DNA of 64,000 nt from CAVQCA01 sp963710815 (GTDB lineage: Bacteria > Pseudomonadota > Gammaproteobacteria > UBA9214), in assembly GCA_963710815.1 (NCBI GenBank), contig CAVQCA010000082.1, positions 1 through 64,000 of the forward strand, written 5' to 3'. Positions within the stretch are counted from its first letter, which is position 1. The number at the start of each line of letters is the position of its first letter. Below the pieces are notes generated by a model. That model made no database searches and was not told where the DNA came from. It saw nothing but the letters and a program-made list of their open reading frames with translations. Positions 33,011 to 41,439 of this stretch are shown here, one piece after another. A program made the translations under genes and the position numbers.

Positions 33011-34611
33011 ACGGCCAGCGGGAGATGATGCCTCGCTGGGGCTCGCCGCCCGTCCTGCTTGCGTTGTGGCTGGCGCTCCTGCTGCTGTCCCTGCTGACGC
33101 GTCCGCTGCTGCCCGTCGATGAGACGCGTTATCTCGGCGTCGCCTGGGAGATGTGGCGCCGCGGGGATTTCCTCGTCCCGTATCTCAACGGCGTGCCCTA
33201 TAGCGACAAACCGCCGTTGTTTTTCTGGTTGATACACGCCGGCTGGTGGATCCTGGGGGTGAATGAATGGTGGCCACGCTGCGTGGCGGCGATTGCCTCA
33301 CTCGCCGCGTTGTGGGCGACGGCATTGCTGGCGCGGCGGCTGTGGCCACAGGACATCCTGGCGCGCCGGCTGGTTCCCTGGGTGCTGTTCGGTTGCATCG
33401 TCTGGACGGCGTTTTACACCTGGGTGCAGTTCGACATGCCGCTGGTGTTGTTTGTGGTGCTCGCCATGGTCGGACTGGTGGATGCTCAAAGGCGGTGCAG
33501 CGGATGGCTGCTCGTGGGGCTGGGCCTGGGGCTTGGCGGTCTTGCCAAGGGGCCGGTCATCCTGCTGCACGCCCTGCCGGTGGCACTGCTCGCGCCGCTG
33601 TGGGTTCGTGACCGGCCGCGCTCTTGGTGGTCCTGGTATGGCGGTCTCGGCGCGAGCCTGTTGCTCGGTGTCGCGATCGCCTTCGCCTGGGTGGTGCCGG
33701 CGGCGCACTTGGGCGGTGAGGCATACCGCTCGGCGATCCTGTGGGGACAGACGGCCGACCGGGTGGTTAACGCGCTCGCCCATGCCCATCCCTGGTGGTG
33801 GTATTTTCCCTGGCTGCCGGTTCTGTTCGCTCCGTGGCTATTGTTGCCCTGGCTGTGGCGGCCGCTGTGGCGCGCGCTGTGTGCCCCGCGGGATGCCGGC
33901 ACAAGTCTCTGCCTGGTCTGGCTGGTGTCCACACTGCTCATCATGAGTCTGGTGAGCGGCAAGCAGCTCAAGTATCTGCTGCCCTTGCTGCCGGCCTTTG
34001 CCTTGCTGGTGGCCCGGGTGCTGTCGCAGGCCGAACACGCCGGCATGACGCAGCGGCCGCGGGCGCTGGCCGGGCTGATGTTGCTGAGCGGTATTTCCCT
34101 GGCGGCAGCCCCTTTCGTGTTCGCTTCGCCACCGTGGGCAGGTTCGCTCAGCCCGCTCTGGGGCCTCGCGCTCGGTGTCAGCGCCGTGCCGCTGGCCGTG
34201 ATGAAGCCGTTGCGTATGGCGCAGTATCCGCTTGCAGTCGTACTCCTGTCTGTCGGTGTTATGGCCGTCGTGTCCCTGGGCGTCTTCCGGGTCGCCACGC
34301 CGGCCTATGACCTGCGCGAGGCCAGCCGGGTGATCGCCACGGCCGAGGCGGCGGGACAGCCGGTCGCGAGCCTGTCCGGCTATCACGGGCAATTCGGGTT
34401 TTACGGCCGGCTGGCGCGTCCCATCGAGAACCTGAGTCCGGAGCAGGTGCCGGCATGGTCCAGGAAGCATCCGGAGGGCTGCCTGATCGCCTATTATCCC
34501 GGCCGGGTGCCGGGACATTCCGTCCCCGTTTATGAACAGCTCTATCGCGGGGGCCGTCTGGTGATCTGGAAGGCGCGTGTCCTGGCGGCCGATCCGGCGC
34601 TTTTGCCGTAG
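33007..34611 (+). CDS. Family 39 glycosyltransferase, ArnT-like
   Basis: An integral-membrane GT-C transferase of about 534 residues with roughly a dozen helices. The first periplasmic loop holds LPVDETRYLGVAWEMWRRGD with the DE catalytic motif, then VPYSDKPPLFFWLIHAGWW, as in ArnT. It would transfer a sugar from undecaprenyl phosphate to lipid A or another envelope acceptor. The GTG start overlaps the LAB_N stop; ATG 33025 is possible. No arnA, B or D genes are adjacent, so the sugar need not be aminoarabinose. Confidence 0.9.
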   Translation: MNGQREMMPRWGSPPVLLALWLALLLLSLLTRPLLPVDETRYLGVAWEMWRRGDFLVPYLNGVPYSDKPPLFFWLIHAGWWILGVNEWWPRCVAAIASLAALWATALLARRLWPQDILARRLVPWVLFGCIVWTAFYTWVQFDMPLVLFVVLAMVGLVDAQRRCSGWLLVGLGLGLGGLAKGPVILLHALPVALLAPLWVRDRPRSWWSWYGGLGASLLLGVAIAFAWVVPAAHLGGEAYRSAILWGQTADRVVNALAHAHPWWWYFPWLPVLFAPWLLLPWLWRPLWRALCAPRDAGTSLCLVWLVSTLLIMSLVSGKQLKYLLPLLPAFALLVARVLSQAEHAGMTQRPRALAGLMLLSGISLAAAPFVFASPPWAGSLSPLWGLALGVSAVPLAVMKPLRMAQYPLAVVLLSVGVMAVVSLGVFRVATPAYDLREASRVIATAEAAGQPVASLSGYHGQFGFYGRLARPIENLSPEQVPAWSRKHPEGCLIAYYPGRVPGHSVPVYEQLYRGGRLVIWKARVLAADPALLP

Positions 34612-34646
34612 AATGGCGGGCAGGCACGCCGTCACCGCAACCGCGT

Positions 34647-34820
34647 ATGCCTGAACCTCCACATCCGGTCCCCGTGCTGAGGCTGTTGGAGTCGGGCAGG
34701 TTCCTGATATCATCCTCCTGCTCCGTGCACCTGGGCCGCACGCGACTCGTGCTGTCGCCCGCAGGTCCCGGGTTTTGGATCATCCGGTACATCCCGCCAT
34801 ACCGGAGACGGCTTATCTGA
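34647..34820 (+). CDS. Possible 57-residue small protein (doubtful)
   Basis: An open frame in the gap before lgt starting MPEPPHPVPVLRLLESGRFL and ending in an arginine-rich PPYRRRLI. It has no recognised similarity and no good Shine-Dalgarno. It could simply be part of the leader of lgt; I list it only because the 250-base gap has nothing else. Confidence 0.2.
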   Translation: MPEPPHPVPVLRLLESGRFLISSSCSVHLGRTRLVLSPAGPGFWIIRYIPPYRRRLI

Positions 34821-34860
34821 AGACATTATTCTGCCGGGTGAAACCGGCGTGGGATCGATT

Positions 34861-35658
34861 ATGCTGATTTATCCGAATATCAACCCCGTGGCGATCAGTG
34901 CTGGCCCGATTGAGGTGCACTGGTACGGTCTCATGTACCTGGTCGGATTTCTGGGTGGTTGGTGGCTCGGGCGACTGCGCACCCGCCGCCCGGGCACCTC
35001 CTGGCGGGCGGAGGAAATCGGCGACCTGCTGTTTTATGCCGCACTCGGCGTGGTGCTCGGCGGGCGCATCGGCTACACCCTGGTATACAACTTCCCCGGA
35101 TTCGTCGCCGACCCCCTGGTGCTGTTTCGCATCTGGCAGGGCGGCATGTCCTTTCATGGTGGCCTGGTGGGTGTGCTGATTGCGATGTGGCTCTATGCCC
35201 GCCACACCGGGCGGACGTTTTTTCAGGTAACCGACTATATTGCACCGCTGGTGCCTGTCGGTCTGGGCGCCGGACGCATCGGCAATTTCATCAATGGCGA
35301 ATTATGGGGCCGTCCCACCGACCTGCCCTGGGGTATGGTGTTCCCCTTCGTGGATGCGCAGCCGCGTCATCCCTCCATGCTCTATGAGGCCCTGCTCGAG
35401 GGCCTGGTGCTGTTCATCATATTGTGGGTTTATTCGCGTCGTCCGCGCCCTACCATGGCCGTGTCCGGCCTGTTCCTGCTCTGTTACGGTATATTCCGAT
35501 TTCTGGTCGAGTTTGTGCGCCAGCCGGACCCGCAGCTGGGATTCATCGCCTTCGGCTGGTTGACCATGGGACACCTGCTCTCCCTGCCCATGATCGTCCT
35601 GGGCATCGCGTTCCTTGTCTATGCCTGCCGCCGAACGGACGGCGCCGTCAGCTGGTAG
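34861..35658 (+). CDS. lgt: Phosphatidylglycerol-prolipoprotein diacylglyceryl transferase
   Basis: Adds diacylglycerol to the lipobox cysteine of prolipoproteins in the inner membrane. At 265 residues with seven hydrophobic segments, it has the essential GGMSFHGGLVGVLIAMW and GLGAGRIGNFINGELWGRPT blocks, and the RHPSMLYEALLEG motif. ATG 34861 (MLIYPNINPVA) is preferred to GTG 34849. It is followed by a family A repeat and then thyA; lgt-thyA adjacency is common in proteobacteria. Confidence 0.96.
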   Translation: MLIYPNINPVAISAGPIEVHWYGLMYLVGFLGGWWLGRLRTRRPGTSWRAEEIGDLLFYAALGVVLGGRIGYTLVYNFPGFVADPLVLFRIWQGGMSFHGGLVGVLIAMWLYARHTGRTFFQVTDYIAPLVPVGLGAGRIGNFINGELWGRPTDLPWGMVFPFVDAQPRHPSMLYEALLEGLVLFIILWVYSRRPRPTMAVSGLFLLCYGIFRFLVEFVRQPDPQLGFIAFGWLTMGHLLSLPMIVLGIAFLVYACRRTDGAVSW

Positions 35659-35676
35659 TTGGAAAACATAAAAAAA

Positions 35677-35823
35677 GTCACCGCAAAGACGCAAAGAACG
35701 CAAAGAATGAAAATTATATATTCCAGCTGACGGATGTTCTGAAAAACCACTCTGTCATCACGATGTATCCCTGGCCTCTATTAACAATCAGAAACTTTGC
35801 GTTCTTTGCGTCTTTGCGGTGAA
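35677..35823. repeat. Repeat family A, copy 6 (lgt-thyA gap)
   Basis: TCACCGCAAAGACGCAAAGA and TTCTTTGCGTCTTTGCGGTG arms around a core of about 85 bases. The whole lgt-thyA gap is essentially this element. Confidence 0.92.
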
Positions 35824-35855
35824 AATTTTATGTGTTTACAGGATAACGTCAGACC

Positions 35856-36650
35856 ATGAAGCAATACCTCGAGCTGATGCGCCATGTGCGTGATCACGGT
35901 GTGCGCAAGGAGGACCGGACCGGCACCGGTACGCTGAGTGTGTTCGGTTACCAGATGCGCTTCGATCTGGCGGAAGGCTTCCCGCTGGTCACTACCAAGA
36001 AACTGCATTTGCGCTCCATCATCCACGAGCTGTTGTGGTTCCTGCGGGGCGATACCAATATCGCCTATCTGCACGAGCACAACGTCAGCATCTGGGACGA
36101 GTGGGCTGACGAGAACGGCGAACTGGGGCCGGTCTACGGTTCCCAGTGGCGTTCCTGGGCGACGGCCGATGGACGCCACGTCGACCAGATCCGGCAGGCA
36201 CTGGACCAGATCAGCAACAACCCCGATTCACGTCGCATCATCGTCAGCGCCTGGAATGTCGGTGAAATCGAAGCCATGGCGTTGCCCCCCTGCCATGCCT
36301 TTTTTCAGTTCTACGTGGCCGAAGGAAGGCTCTCCTGCCAGCTTTACCAGCGCAGCGCGGACATATTCCTGGGCGTTCCGTTCAATATCGCCTCCTACGC
36401 GCTGCTGACGCAGATGATGGCGCAGGTGACGGGGTTGCAGGTGGGCGATTTCGTGCATACCCTGGGCGATGCGCACCTCTATCTGAATCACCGTGAACAG
36501 GCCGATCTGCAACTCGCGCGGGCGCCCAGGCCATTGCCAGTCATGCAACTCAACCCCGCGGTCGACGACCTCTTCGCCTTTACCTTCGGGGATTTCGAAC
36601 TGCGACAATATGATCCGCATCCCCACATCAAGGCACCGGTGGCCGTGTGA
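35856..36650 (+). CDS. thyA: Thymidylate synthase
   Basis: Methylates dUMP to dTMP using methylene-THF. Exactly 264 residues as in E. coli. The nucleophilic Cys is in ALPPCHAFFQFYVAEGRLSC, followed by QLYQRSADIFLGVPFNIASY. The folate-binding KEDRTGTGTLSVFGYQMRF and C-terminal YDPHPHIKAPVAV are intact. The stop overlaps the folA start by GTGA, giving a coupled thyA-folA pair. Confidence 0.97.
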   Translation: MKQYLELMRHVRDHGVRKEDRTGTGTLSVFGYQMRFDLAEGFPLVTTKKLHLRSIIHELLWFLRGDTNIAYLHEHNVSIWDEWADENGELGPVYGSQWRSWATADGRHVDQIRQALDQISNNPDSRRIIVSAWNVGEIEAMALPPCHAFFQFYVAEGRLSCQLYQRSADIFLGVPFNIASYALLTQMMAQVTGLQVGDFVHTLGDAHLYLNHREQADLQLARAPRPLPVMQLNPAVDDLFAFTFGDFELRQYDPHPHIKAPVAV

Positions 36651-37162
36651 GCGGTGCCGTGAGAATCACCCTCGTCGTGGCCATGGCCGCCAACCGGGTT
36701 ATCGGATGCAAAAACCGCCTTCCCTGGCACCTGCCGGCGGATCTCAGGCATTTCAGGCAGATGACCCTCGGCAAGCCGGTTCTGATGGGGCGCAAAACCC
36801 ATGAATCGATCGGCCGTGCGCTGCCCGAGCGCACCAATATCGTGGTCACGCGCGACGACGCTTACACGGCGCCCGGGTGCATCGTGGTGCACTCCATCGA
36901 GAGTGCGTTGAAGGCGGCGGGCGAGCGCGAGGAGGTGATGGTGATCGGCGGCACGGATCTTTACTGGCAGTTGCTGCCGCGGGCCGGGCGTATCTGCCTG
37001 ACACTGATCCACGCGAAATTCGAGGGTGATGCGCGATTTCCGGAACTCGATGAACGTGAATGGCGCGAGGTTGAGCGCGTGGACTGCGAACCGGACGAGA
37101 AAAATGCCTGGCCTTACAGCTTTATCCGGCTGGACCGCGTTACCCGGTACGATCAAGCCTAG
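36647..37162 (+). CDS. folA: Dihydrofolate reductase
   Basis: Regenerates THF from the dihydrofolate made by ThyA. The 171-residue chromosomal-type enzyme has VVAMAANRVIGCKNRLPWHL, LPADLRHFRQMTLGKPVLMG, RKTHESIGRALPERTNIVVT and VIGGTDLYWQLLP. Start is GTG 36647, overlapping the thyA stop. Its 3' end overlaps the convergent apaH by 23 bases. Confidence 0.96.
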   Translation: MSGAVRITLVVAMAANRVIGCKNRLPWHLPADLRHFRQMTLGKPVLMGRKTHESIGRALPERTNIVVTRDDAYTAPGCIVVHSIESALKAAGEREEVMVIGGTDLYWQLLPRAGRICLTLIHAKFEGDARFPELDEREWREVERVDCEPDEKNAWPYSFIRLDRVTRYDQA

Positions 37163-37994
37163 CCGTTCTGGGTTTTTGCCAACCCCGACAGGGGAGGTCG
37201 ATGCGTTCGGGGCGGGTGTCGATGCGCAGGGCGGTGAGCTGGCCGCCCCACAGACATCCCGAGTCCGTCGGGAAGATGCCGGGAATGTTCGTCGTGCGCA
37301 GGGTGGACCAGTGGCCGAAAATGATGTTCATCCCCTCGCTCGCGCGCCCGGGAATCTCGTACCAGGGATAATAGCCGTCCGGCTGGCTTCCGGGTGGCCC
37401 CGAGCTTTTCAGTTCCAGCTTTCCCTTGCGGTCGCAGAAACGCATGCGCGTGAAGCAGTTGACGATGAATCGCAGGCGATCCCAGCCGGCGAGCTCCCGG
37501 GACCATTGTCTGGGCTTGTTGCCGTACATGTGGGAGAGAAATGCCTCCAGTCTGTCGCTGCGCAGCACTGTTTCGACCTCCCCGGCGCACTGGCGCGCCA
37601 GGCTCAGATCCCACTGCGGGGGCAGCCCTGCATGGATCATGAGATAACCCAGGTCAGCGTCGTGGTGCAGCAGGGGTTGCCGCCGCAGCCAGTCGATCAG
37701 CTCATCCCGGTCGGTCGCGGCGAGTACCGGCTCCAGGGTATCGTCGTCGATGGTGTCCGGGCGGATGCCATATGCCGCCGCCAGCAGATGCAGGTCGTGA
37801 TTGCCGAGCACCGTGATCGCGGCAGTCCCCAGCTCCCGGACGAAGCGCAGCGTCTCCAGTGACTTCGGACCGCGGTTGACGAGGTCCCCGACGAACCAGA
37901 GCCGGTCGCATTCCGGGTCGAAGTGGATTGTCGCGAGCAGTTCCCGCAACTCGTCGTAACAGCCCTGGATGTCGCCTATGGCATAGACGGCCAT
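37140..37994 (-). CDS. apaH: Symmetrical bis(5'-nucleosyl)-tetraphosphatase
   Basis: Hydrolyses Ap4A and can remove Np4 caps from RNA. The 284-residue metallophosphatase has YAIGDIQGCYDEL, LWFVGDLVNRGPKSLETLRF, VLGNHDLHLLA and IFGHWSTL, the complete PPP-family metal-binding set. It is downstream of apaG, 13 bases apart, as in the pdxA-ksgA-apaGH operon of gammaproteobacteria. Confidence 0.96.
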   Translation of the reverse strand: MAVYAIGDIQGCYDELRELLATIHFDPECDRLWFVGDLVNRGPKSLETLRFVRELGTAAITVLGNHDLHLLAAAYGIRPDTIDDDTLEPVLAATDRDELIDWLRRQPLLHHDADLGYLMIHAGLPPQWDLSLARQCAGEVETVLRSDRLEAFLSHMYGNKPRQWSRELAGWDRLRFIVNCFTRMRFCDRKGKLELKSSGPPGSQPDGYYPWYEIPGRASEGMNIIFGHWSTLRTTNIPGIFPTDSGCLWGGQLTALRIDTRPERIDLPCRGWQKPRTARLDRTG

Positions 37995-38007
37995 CTTCCG
38001 GTGCCGG

Positions 38008-38391
38008 CTAGTGGAGGGTTCGGGGGATGGCGAGGGTAAAGGCCGGGATTTCGGCATCGAACTGATCACCGTTGTCCGCAACCATCTGGTAGGTGCCGCG
38101 CATGCTGCCGACCGGCGTGGCGATCATGGCGCCGCTGGTGTATTGAAAACCTTCGCCGGGCTTGAGGTGGGGTTGCTCACCGACGACGCCTTCGCCCTTG
38201 ACCTCCTGCACGTTGCCGTTGGCATCGGTGATGACCCAATGCCGCGACAGCAACTGGGCGGCGACGTCGCCCTCATTGCGTATGGTGATGGTATAGGAGA
38301 AGACATAGCGGTCGTTGCCAGGCTCCGACTGTCCTTCGATATACCGTGTCTCGACTTCTACAGTGATGTTATGCAAGGTTTCGCTCTTCAT
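38008..38391 (-). CDS. apaG: ApaG protein (Co2+/Mg2+ efflux-associated)
   Basis: A 127-residue fibronectin-III-like beta-sandwich protein. It contains VEVETRYIEGQSEPGNDRYV, FSYTITIRNEGDVAAQLLSR, HWVITDANGNVQEVKGEGVV and IATPVGSMRGTYQMVADNG. The biochemical role is unsettled, though apaG mutants in Salmonella show cobalt-efflux phenotypes. It is separated from ksgA by about 870 bases that contain two plus-strand small genes, so the usual ksgA-apaG linkage is interrupted. Confidence 0.95.
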   Translation of the reverse strand: MKSETLHNITVEVETRYIEGQSEPGNDRYVFSYTITIRNEGDVAAQLLSRHWVITDANGNVQEVKGEGVVGEQPHLKPGEGFQYTSGAMIATPVGSMRGTYQMVADNGDQFDAEIPAFTLAIPRTLH

Positions 38392-38602
38392 TCAGTGATA
38401 GTTGTTGCAACTCTCGTGCAAGAATACGCGTTAAGCACGCTGAAGACAAAATCTGACTGGCAGGTTCGGGAATGACTTCGACGGTGTTATTCTCGCTCGC
38501 TACGTCATGCGGATTCGACTGGTATATTGATCGACGTCAACCCTCATCACGGCCTATATTAATATTATGGATTTCGTGAAATAAACCCATGCGGAGGATG
38601 CC

Positions 38603-38809
38603 ATGTATCTCAGGAATAAATCTAACGGCGATCTGGTTGAAGTACTCGATGTGACGGTGATGATCGACCCCTGCAGGGAGGAATTGCCGGGCCGTTATCA
38701 TGCCGGTGAAGAGCTCCAGGAGCCAGCGACCTTCAGTAAGTCAGCGCTGGTGTTTCCTTCCGGAGAGCCACTGCCACAGTGCTGGCTGGATCCGAAATAC
38801 AAGGAATAA
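38603..38809 (+). CDS. Small conserved hypothetical protein
   Basis: A 68-residue protein starting MYLRNKSNGDLVEVLDVTVM and ending PLPQCWLDPKYKE, with a GGAGG ahead of the ATG. It is acidic and soluble, and I cannot assign a domain. Proteins of this look occur as short conserved ORFs in sulphur-oxidising gammaproteobacteria, but that is memory-based. It sits opposite in strand to apaG and ksgA. Confidence 0.65.
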   Translation: MYLRNKSNGDLVEVLDVTVMIDPCREELPGRYHAGEELQEPATFSKSALVFPSGEPLPQCWLDPKYKE

Positions 38810-38973
38810 ACCTCATGAAATACAGCTGGTTGAATTTATTCCCGCGGCGGTTTGGGGGTTCCTTGTCGGGTCATGACCTGAAAGTGTGAACCGGTTCGCG
38901 GACGCGAGGGGGGCAATGAGCCATCCTGATGCCATCTCCCTTAAAAGGGATGTCGAATCCAGGAGGTACGGAC

Positions 38974-39297
38974 ATGATCAGAGGAAAAGGCCATTACAGA
39001 AAGCCGGATCCCCTCCTTGTGCTCGCTGCCGCCGTGGTACTGGGTGCGGTGCTGACGACTGCCGCGATGGCCGGCGAAACCTTCAATATTTTCGCCAAGC
39101 CAGGTTTGGATTACCAGGCGCCGCTTCTGCGGGACGCTGGATTCTCGGTTGCCAGTCTGGGTGAAAACGGCGCCGGCTTGCGGGTCTCCTTGACGCCCCC
39201 ACGCGGGGATTCACGGGGCTATGTGGATAGCCGGGTGACCACGCAAGGGAAGGAAACATTCTCAAACGTCTACTTTTTCCTGCGTTACCCCTGGTAA
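38974..39297 (+). CDS. Small exported hypothetical protein
   Basis: A 107-residue protein with an N-terminal hydrophobic signal (LLVLAAAVVLGAVLTTAAMA, cut before GETFN) and a short beta-rich mature part (YVDSRVTTQGKETFSNVYFF ending LRYPW). A perfect AGGAGG at 38961-38966 fixes the start. No family recognised. Its last 36 bases overlap the 3' end of ksgA on the other strand. Confidence 0.7.
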   Translation: MIRGKGHYRKPDPLLVLAAAVVLGAVLTTAAMAGETFNIFAKPGLDYQAPLLRDAGFSVASLGENGAGLRVSLTPPRGDSRGYVDSRVTTQGKETFSNVYFFLRYPW

Positions 39298-40086
39298 CCC
39301 GCGCCGCTTCCCGGCGGCATGATTGGCGAGCGCCGCGAACTCTCTGAGTCCGAGTACTTCGGCGCGCACACCCGGGTCGATTCCCAGGGCCCTGATCTCC
39401 GGTTCCTCCAGCATTCCCCGCAAGGCATTGCGCAGGGTCTTGCGGCGTTGCGCGAAAGCCTGCCGTACCACCCTCTCCAGTACCTCATCATCCAGAATTT
39501 CCACCGGCAACTCGCGGTAGGGTTCCAGCCGGACGAAGGCGGATTCAACACGTGGCGGCGGATGAAAAGCGCCGGGACCAATATTGAACAGACGGGTTAC
39601 CCGGCAACGGTACTGAACCATGACGGAAAGTCGGCCATACTGGCCGCCGCCAGGCGCCGCTGCCAGTCGGTCAACGACCTCCTTCTGCAGCATGAAATGC
39701 ATGTCCCTGATGCAGAGCACCTGCGAGAGGAGATGAAACAGCAGCGGCGTGGATATGTTGTAGGGCAGGTTGCCGACGACCCGAAGGGGTGATGCATCCC
39801 GGGGCAGTTGGCAGAAATCAACGCGCAAGGCATCGGCGTGGTGCAGTGTCAGCTCCCCCGCCGCCTGGCAGCGTTCGCGCAGGGGGGCAATCAGGTTCCG
39901 GTCGACTTCGACGACCTGCAGGTGCCCGGCAGAGCGCAGCAGGGGCAAGGTGATCGCGCCCTGACCCGGCCCGATCTCGACGATTGCATCGGTGCTTCGT
40001 GGCTGGATGGCCGCAATGATCCGGTCGATGACCCCTGGGTCATGCAGAAAGTGCTGTCCGAATCGCTTGCGCGGTGTATGTGTCAT
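39262..40086 (-). CDS. rsmA: 16S rRNA (adenine1518-N6/adenine1519-N6)-dimethyltransferase
   Basis: KsgA/RsmA dimethylates two adenines in helix 45 of 16S rRNA. The 274-residue SAM enzyme has RKRFGQHFLHDPGVIDRI, VEIGPGQGAITLPLL (SAM site), VEVDRNLIAPL and the catalytic VVGNLPYNISTPLLFHLL. The C-terminal helical domain is intact. It is preceded by pdxA with a family A repeat between; the 3' end overlaps a convergent small gene. Confidence 0.96.
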   Translation of the reverse strand: MTHTPRKRFGQHFLHDPGVIDRIIAAIQPRSTDAIVEIGPGQGAITLPLLRSAGHLQVVEVDRNLIAPLRERCQAAGELTLHHADALRVDFCQLPRDASPLRVVGNLPYNISTPLLFHLLSQVLCIRDMHFMLQKEVVDRLAAAPGGGQYGRLSVMVQYRCRVTRLFNIGPGAFHPPPRVESAFVRLEPYRELPVEILDDEVLERVVRQAFAQRRKTLRNALRGMLEEPEIRALGIDPGVRAEVLGLREFAALANHAAGKRRGLPGVTQEKVDV

Positions 40087-40108
40087 TGGTTATAACCGGT
40101 TTATGCGA

Positions 40109-40319
40109 ATTCACCGCAGAGACGCAAAGTACGCAGAGAAAAGAACTATAAAGCTAAAAAAACATCTGATTGCACCGGCCATTCCGTCTTTCGGTGGGGT
40201 GGCTTGTACAGGGATCCCTCAACGATAACAGACTATTGCCCACGTTCTTGTGTTGTATGGTTTGTCCATGATTAGTTTGCTTTTGATTTCTCTGCGTACT
40301 TTGCGTCTCTGCGGTGAAA
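40109..40319. repeat. Repeat family A, copy 7 (pdxA-ksgA gap)
   Basis: CACCGCAGAGACGCAAAGTA and TACTTTGCGTCTCTGCGGTG arms are exact reverse complements over 20 bases, around a core of about 150 bases, the longest of the set. The substitutions relative to other copies are matched on both arms. Confidence 0.92.
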
Positions 40320-40326
40320 TAATCGT

Positions 40327-41325
40327 TTAGCCACAGGACCGCAAGCGGGCGAAGTCGACGGCGGTTTGCAGGGCCGCCCGGAGGCTGCCGCTGTCGGCCT
40401 TGCCGGAACCGGCCAGTTCCAGCGCGGTGCCGTGATCGACCGAGGTGCGGATGACCGGCAGTCCCAGGGTGATATTGACGGCTCGGCCGAATCCCATGTG
40501 CTTGAGCACGGGCAGTCCCTGGTCGTGGTACATGGCCAGCACGGCGTCGGTTTTCTGCAGACGTTCCGGTGTAAACGCGGTATCGGCCGGCAACGGTCCG
40601 GTGAGGCGGAATCCCCGGGCGCGTAATGACTGCAGAACCGGAATGATATTCTCGATTTCCTCCCGTCCTAAATGACCACCTTCCCCGGCATGGGGATTCA
40701 GGCCGCACACGGTGATGGCAGGATGCTCGATGCCGAAATTCACCCGCAGTCCCTCGTGCAGTATCTGCAGTACCCGCGTCAGCCGTTGCGGCGTGATCAG
40801 GGCGCTGACTTCCGCCAGGGGGACGTGCGTGGTGACGAGCGCGACCCGCAGTCCAGGGGTGGCGAGCAGCATGACGACATCCGCGGTGCCGGTGGCCGCC
40901 GCAAGGTATTCCGTGTGCCCGCTGAAGGGGAAACCGGCCGCGTTGATCACCGCCTTGTTGACCGGGCCGGTGACCATGGCGGCGAATGTGCCATCGAGGC
41001 AGCCGTTGACGGCACGATCCAGGGTGTCGAGCACATAGCGGGCGTTGGCGGGATCGGCATGGCCGCAGGACACGGAGGTCTTGAGCGGAACCGGCAGGAT
41101 GCAGAGCTCTCCTGGGACGGAGGCCAGCGGCCGTGCGCCGGCCTGCAGGACACGGTACCTGAAGGGTAGCCGGAGGATCTCCGCCCGGGCCTGCAACAGG
41201 GCCGGATCGCAGATCGCCACCAGTTCGACATCGTGCGCCCGGGCGGCCAGTTGCAGGCACAGGTCCGGCCCGACGCCGGCCGGTTCGCCGGGCGTCAGGG
41301 CGATTCTCGTGATCGGATCAGGCAA
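40327..41325 (-). CDS. pdxA: 4-hydroxythreonine-4-phosphate dehydrogenase
   Basis: NAD-dependent step of pyridoxal phosphate synthesis. The 332 residues carry RIALTPGEPAGVGPDLCLQL, GPVNKAVINAAGFPFSGHTE, CGLNPHAGEGGHLGREEI with the metal-binding His, and AMYHDQGLPVLKHMGFGRAV. It follows surA and precedes ksgA on the minus strand, the classic lptD-surA-pdxA-ksgA order. Confidence 0.96.
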   Translation of the reverse strand: MPDPITRIALTPGEPAGVGPDLCLQLAARAHDVELVAICDPALLQARAEILRLPFRYRVLQAGARPLASVPGELCILPVPLKTSVSCGHADPANARYVLDTLDRAVNGCLDGTFAAMVTGPVNKAVINAAGFPFSGHTEYLAAATGTADVVMLLATPGLRVALVTTHVPLAEVSALITPQRLTRVLQILHEGLRVNFGIEHPAITVCGLNPHAGEGGHLGREEIENIIPVLQSLRARGFRLTGPLPADTAFTPERLQKTDAVLAMYHDQGLPVLKHMGFGRAVNITLGLPVIRTSVDHGTALELAGSGKADSGSLRAALQTAVDFARLRSCG

Positions 41326-41439
41326 GGTGAAACGGCATCAGCTGGACTTTAACGTGGCGGCTATGCACTCATGTACACCACTGCCCCGGTACCCGGGGAC
41401 GGGTCGGGTGCGGCTGCATATCCGCCTGCAATCTGCATG

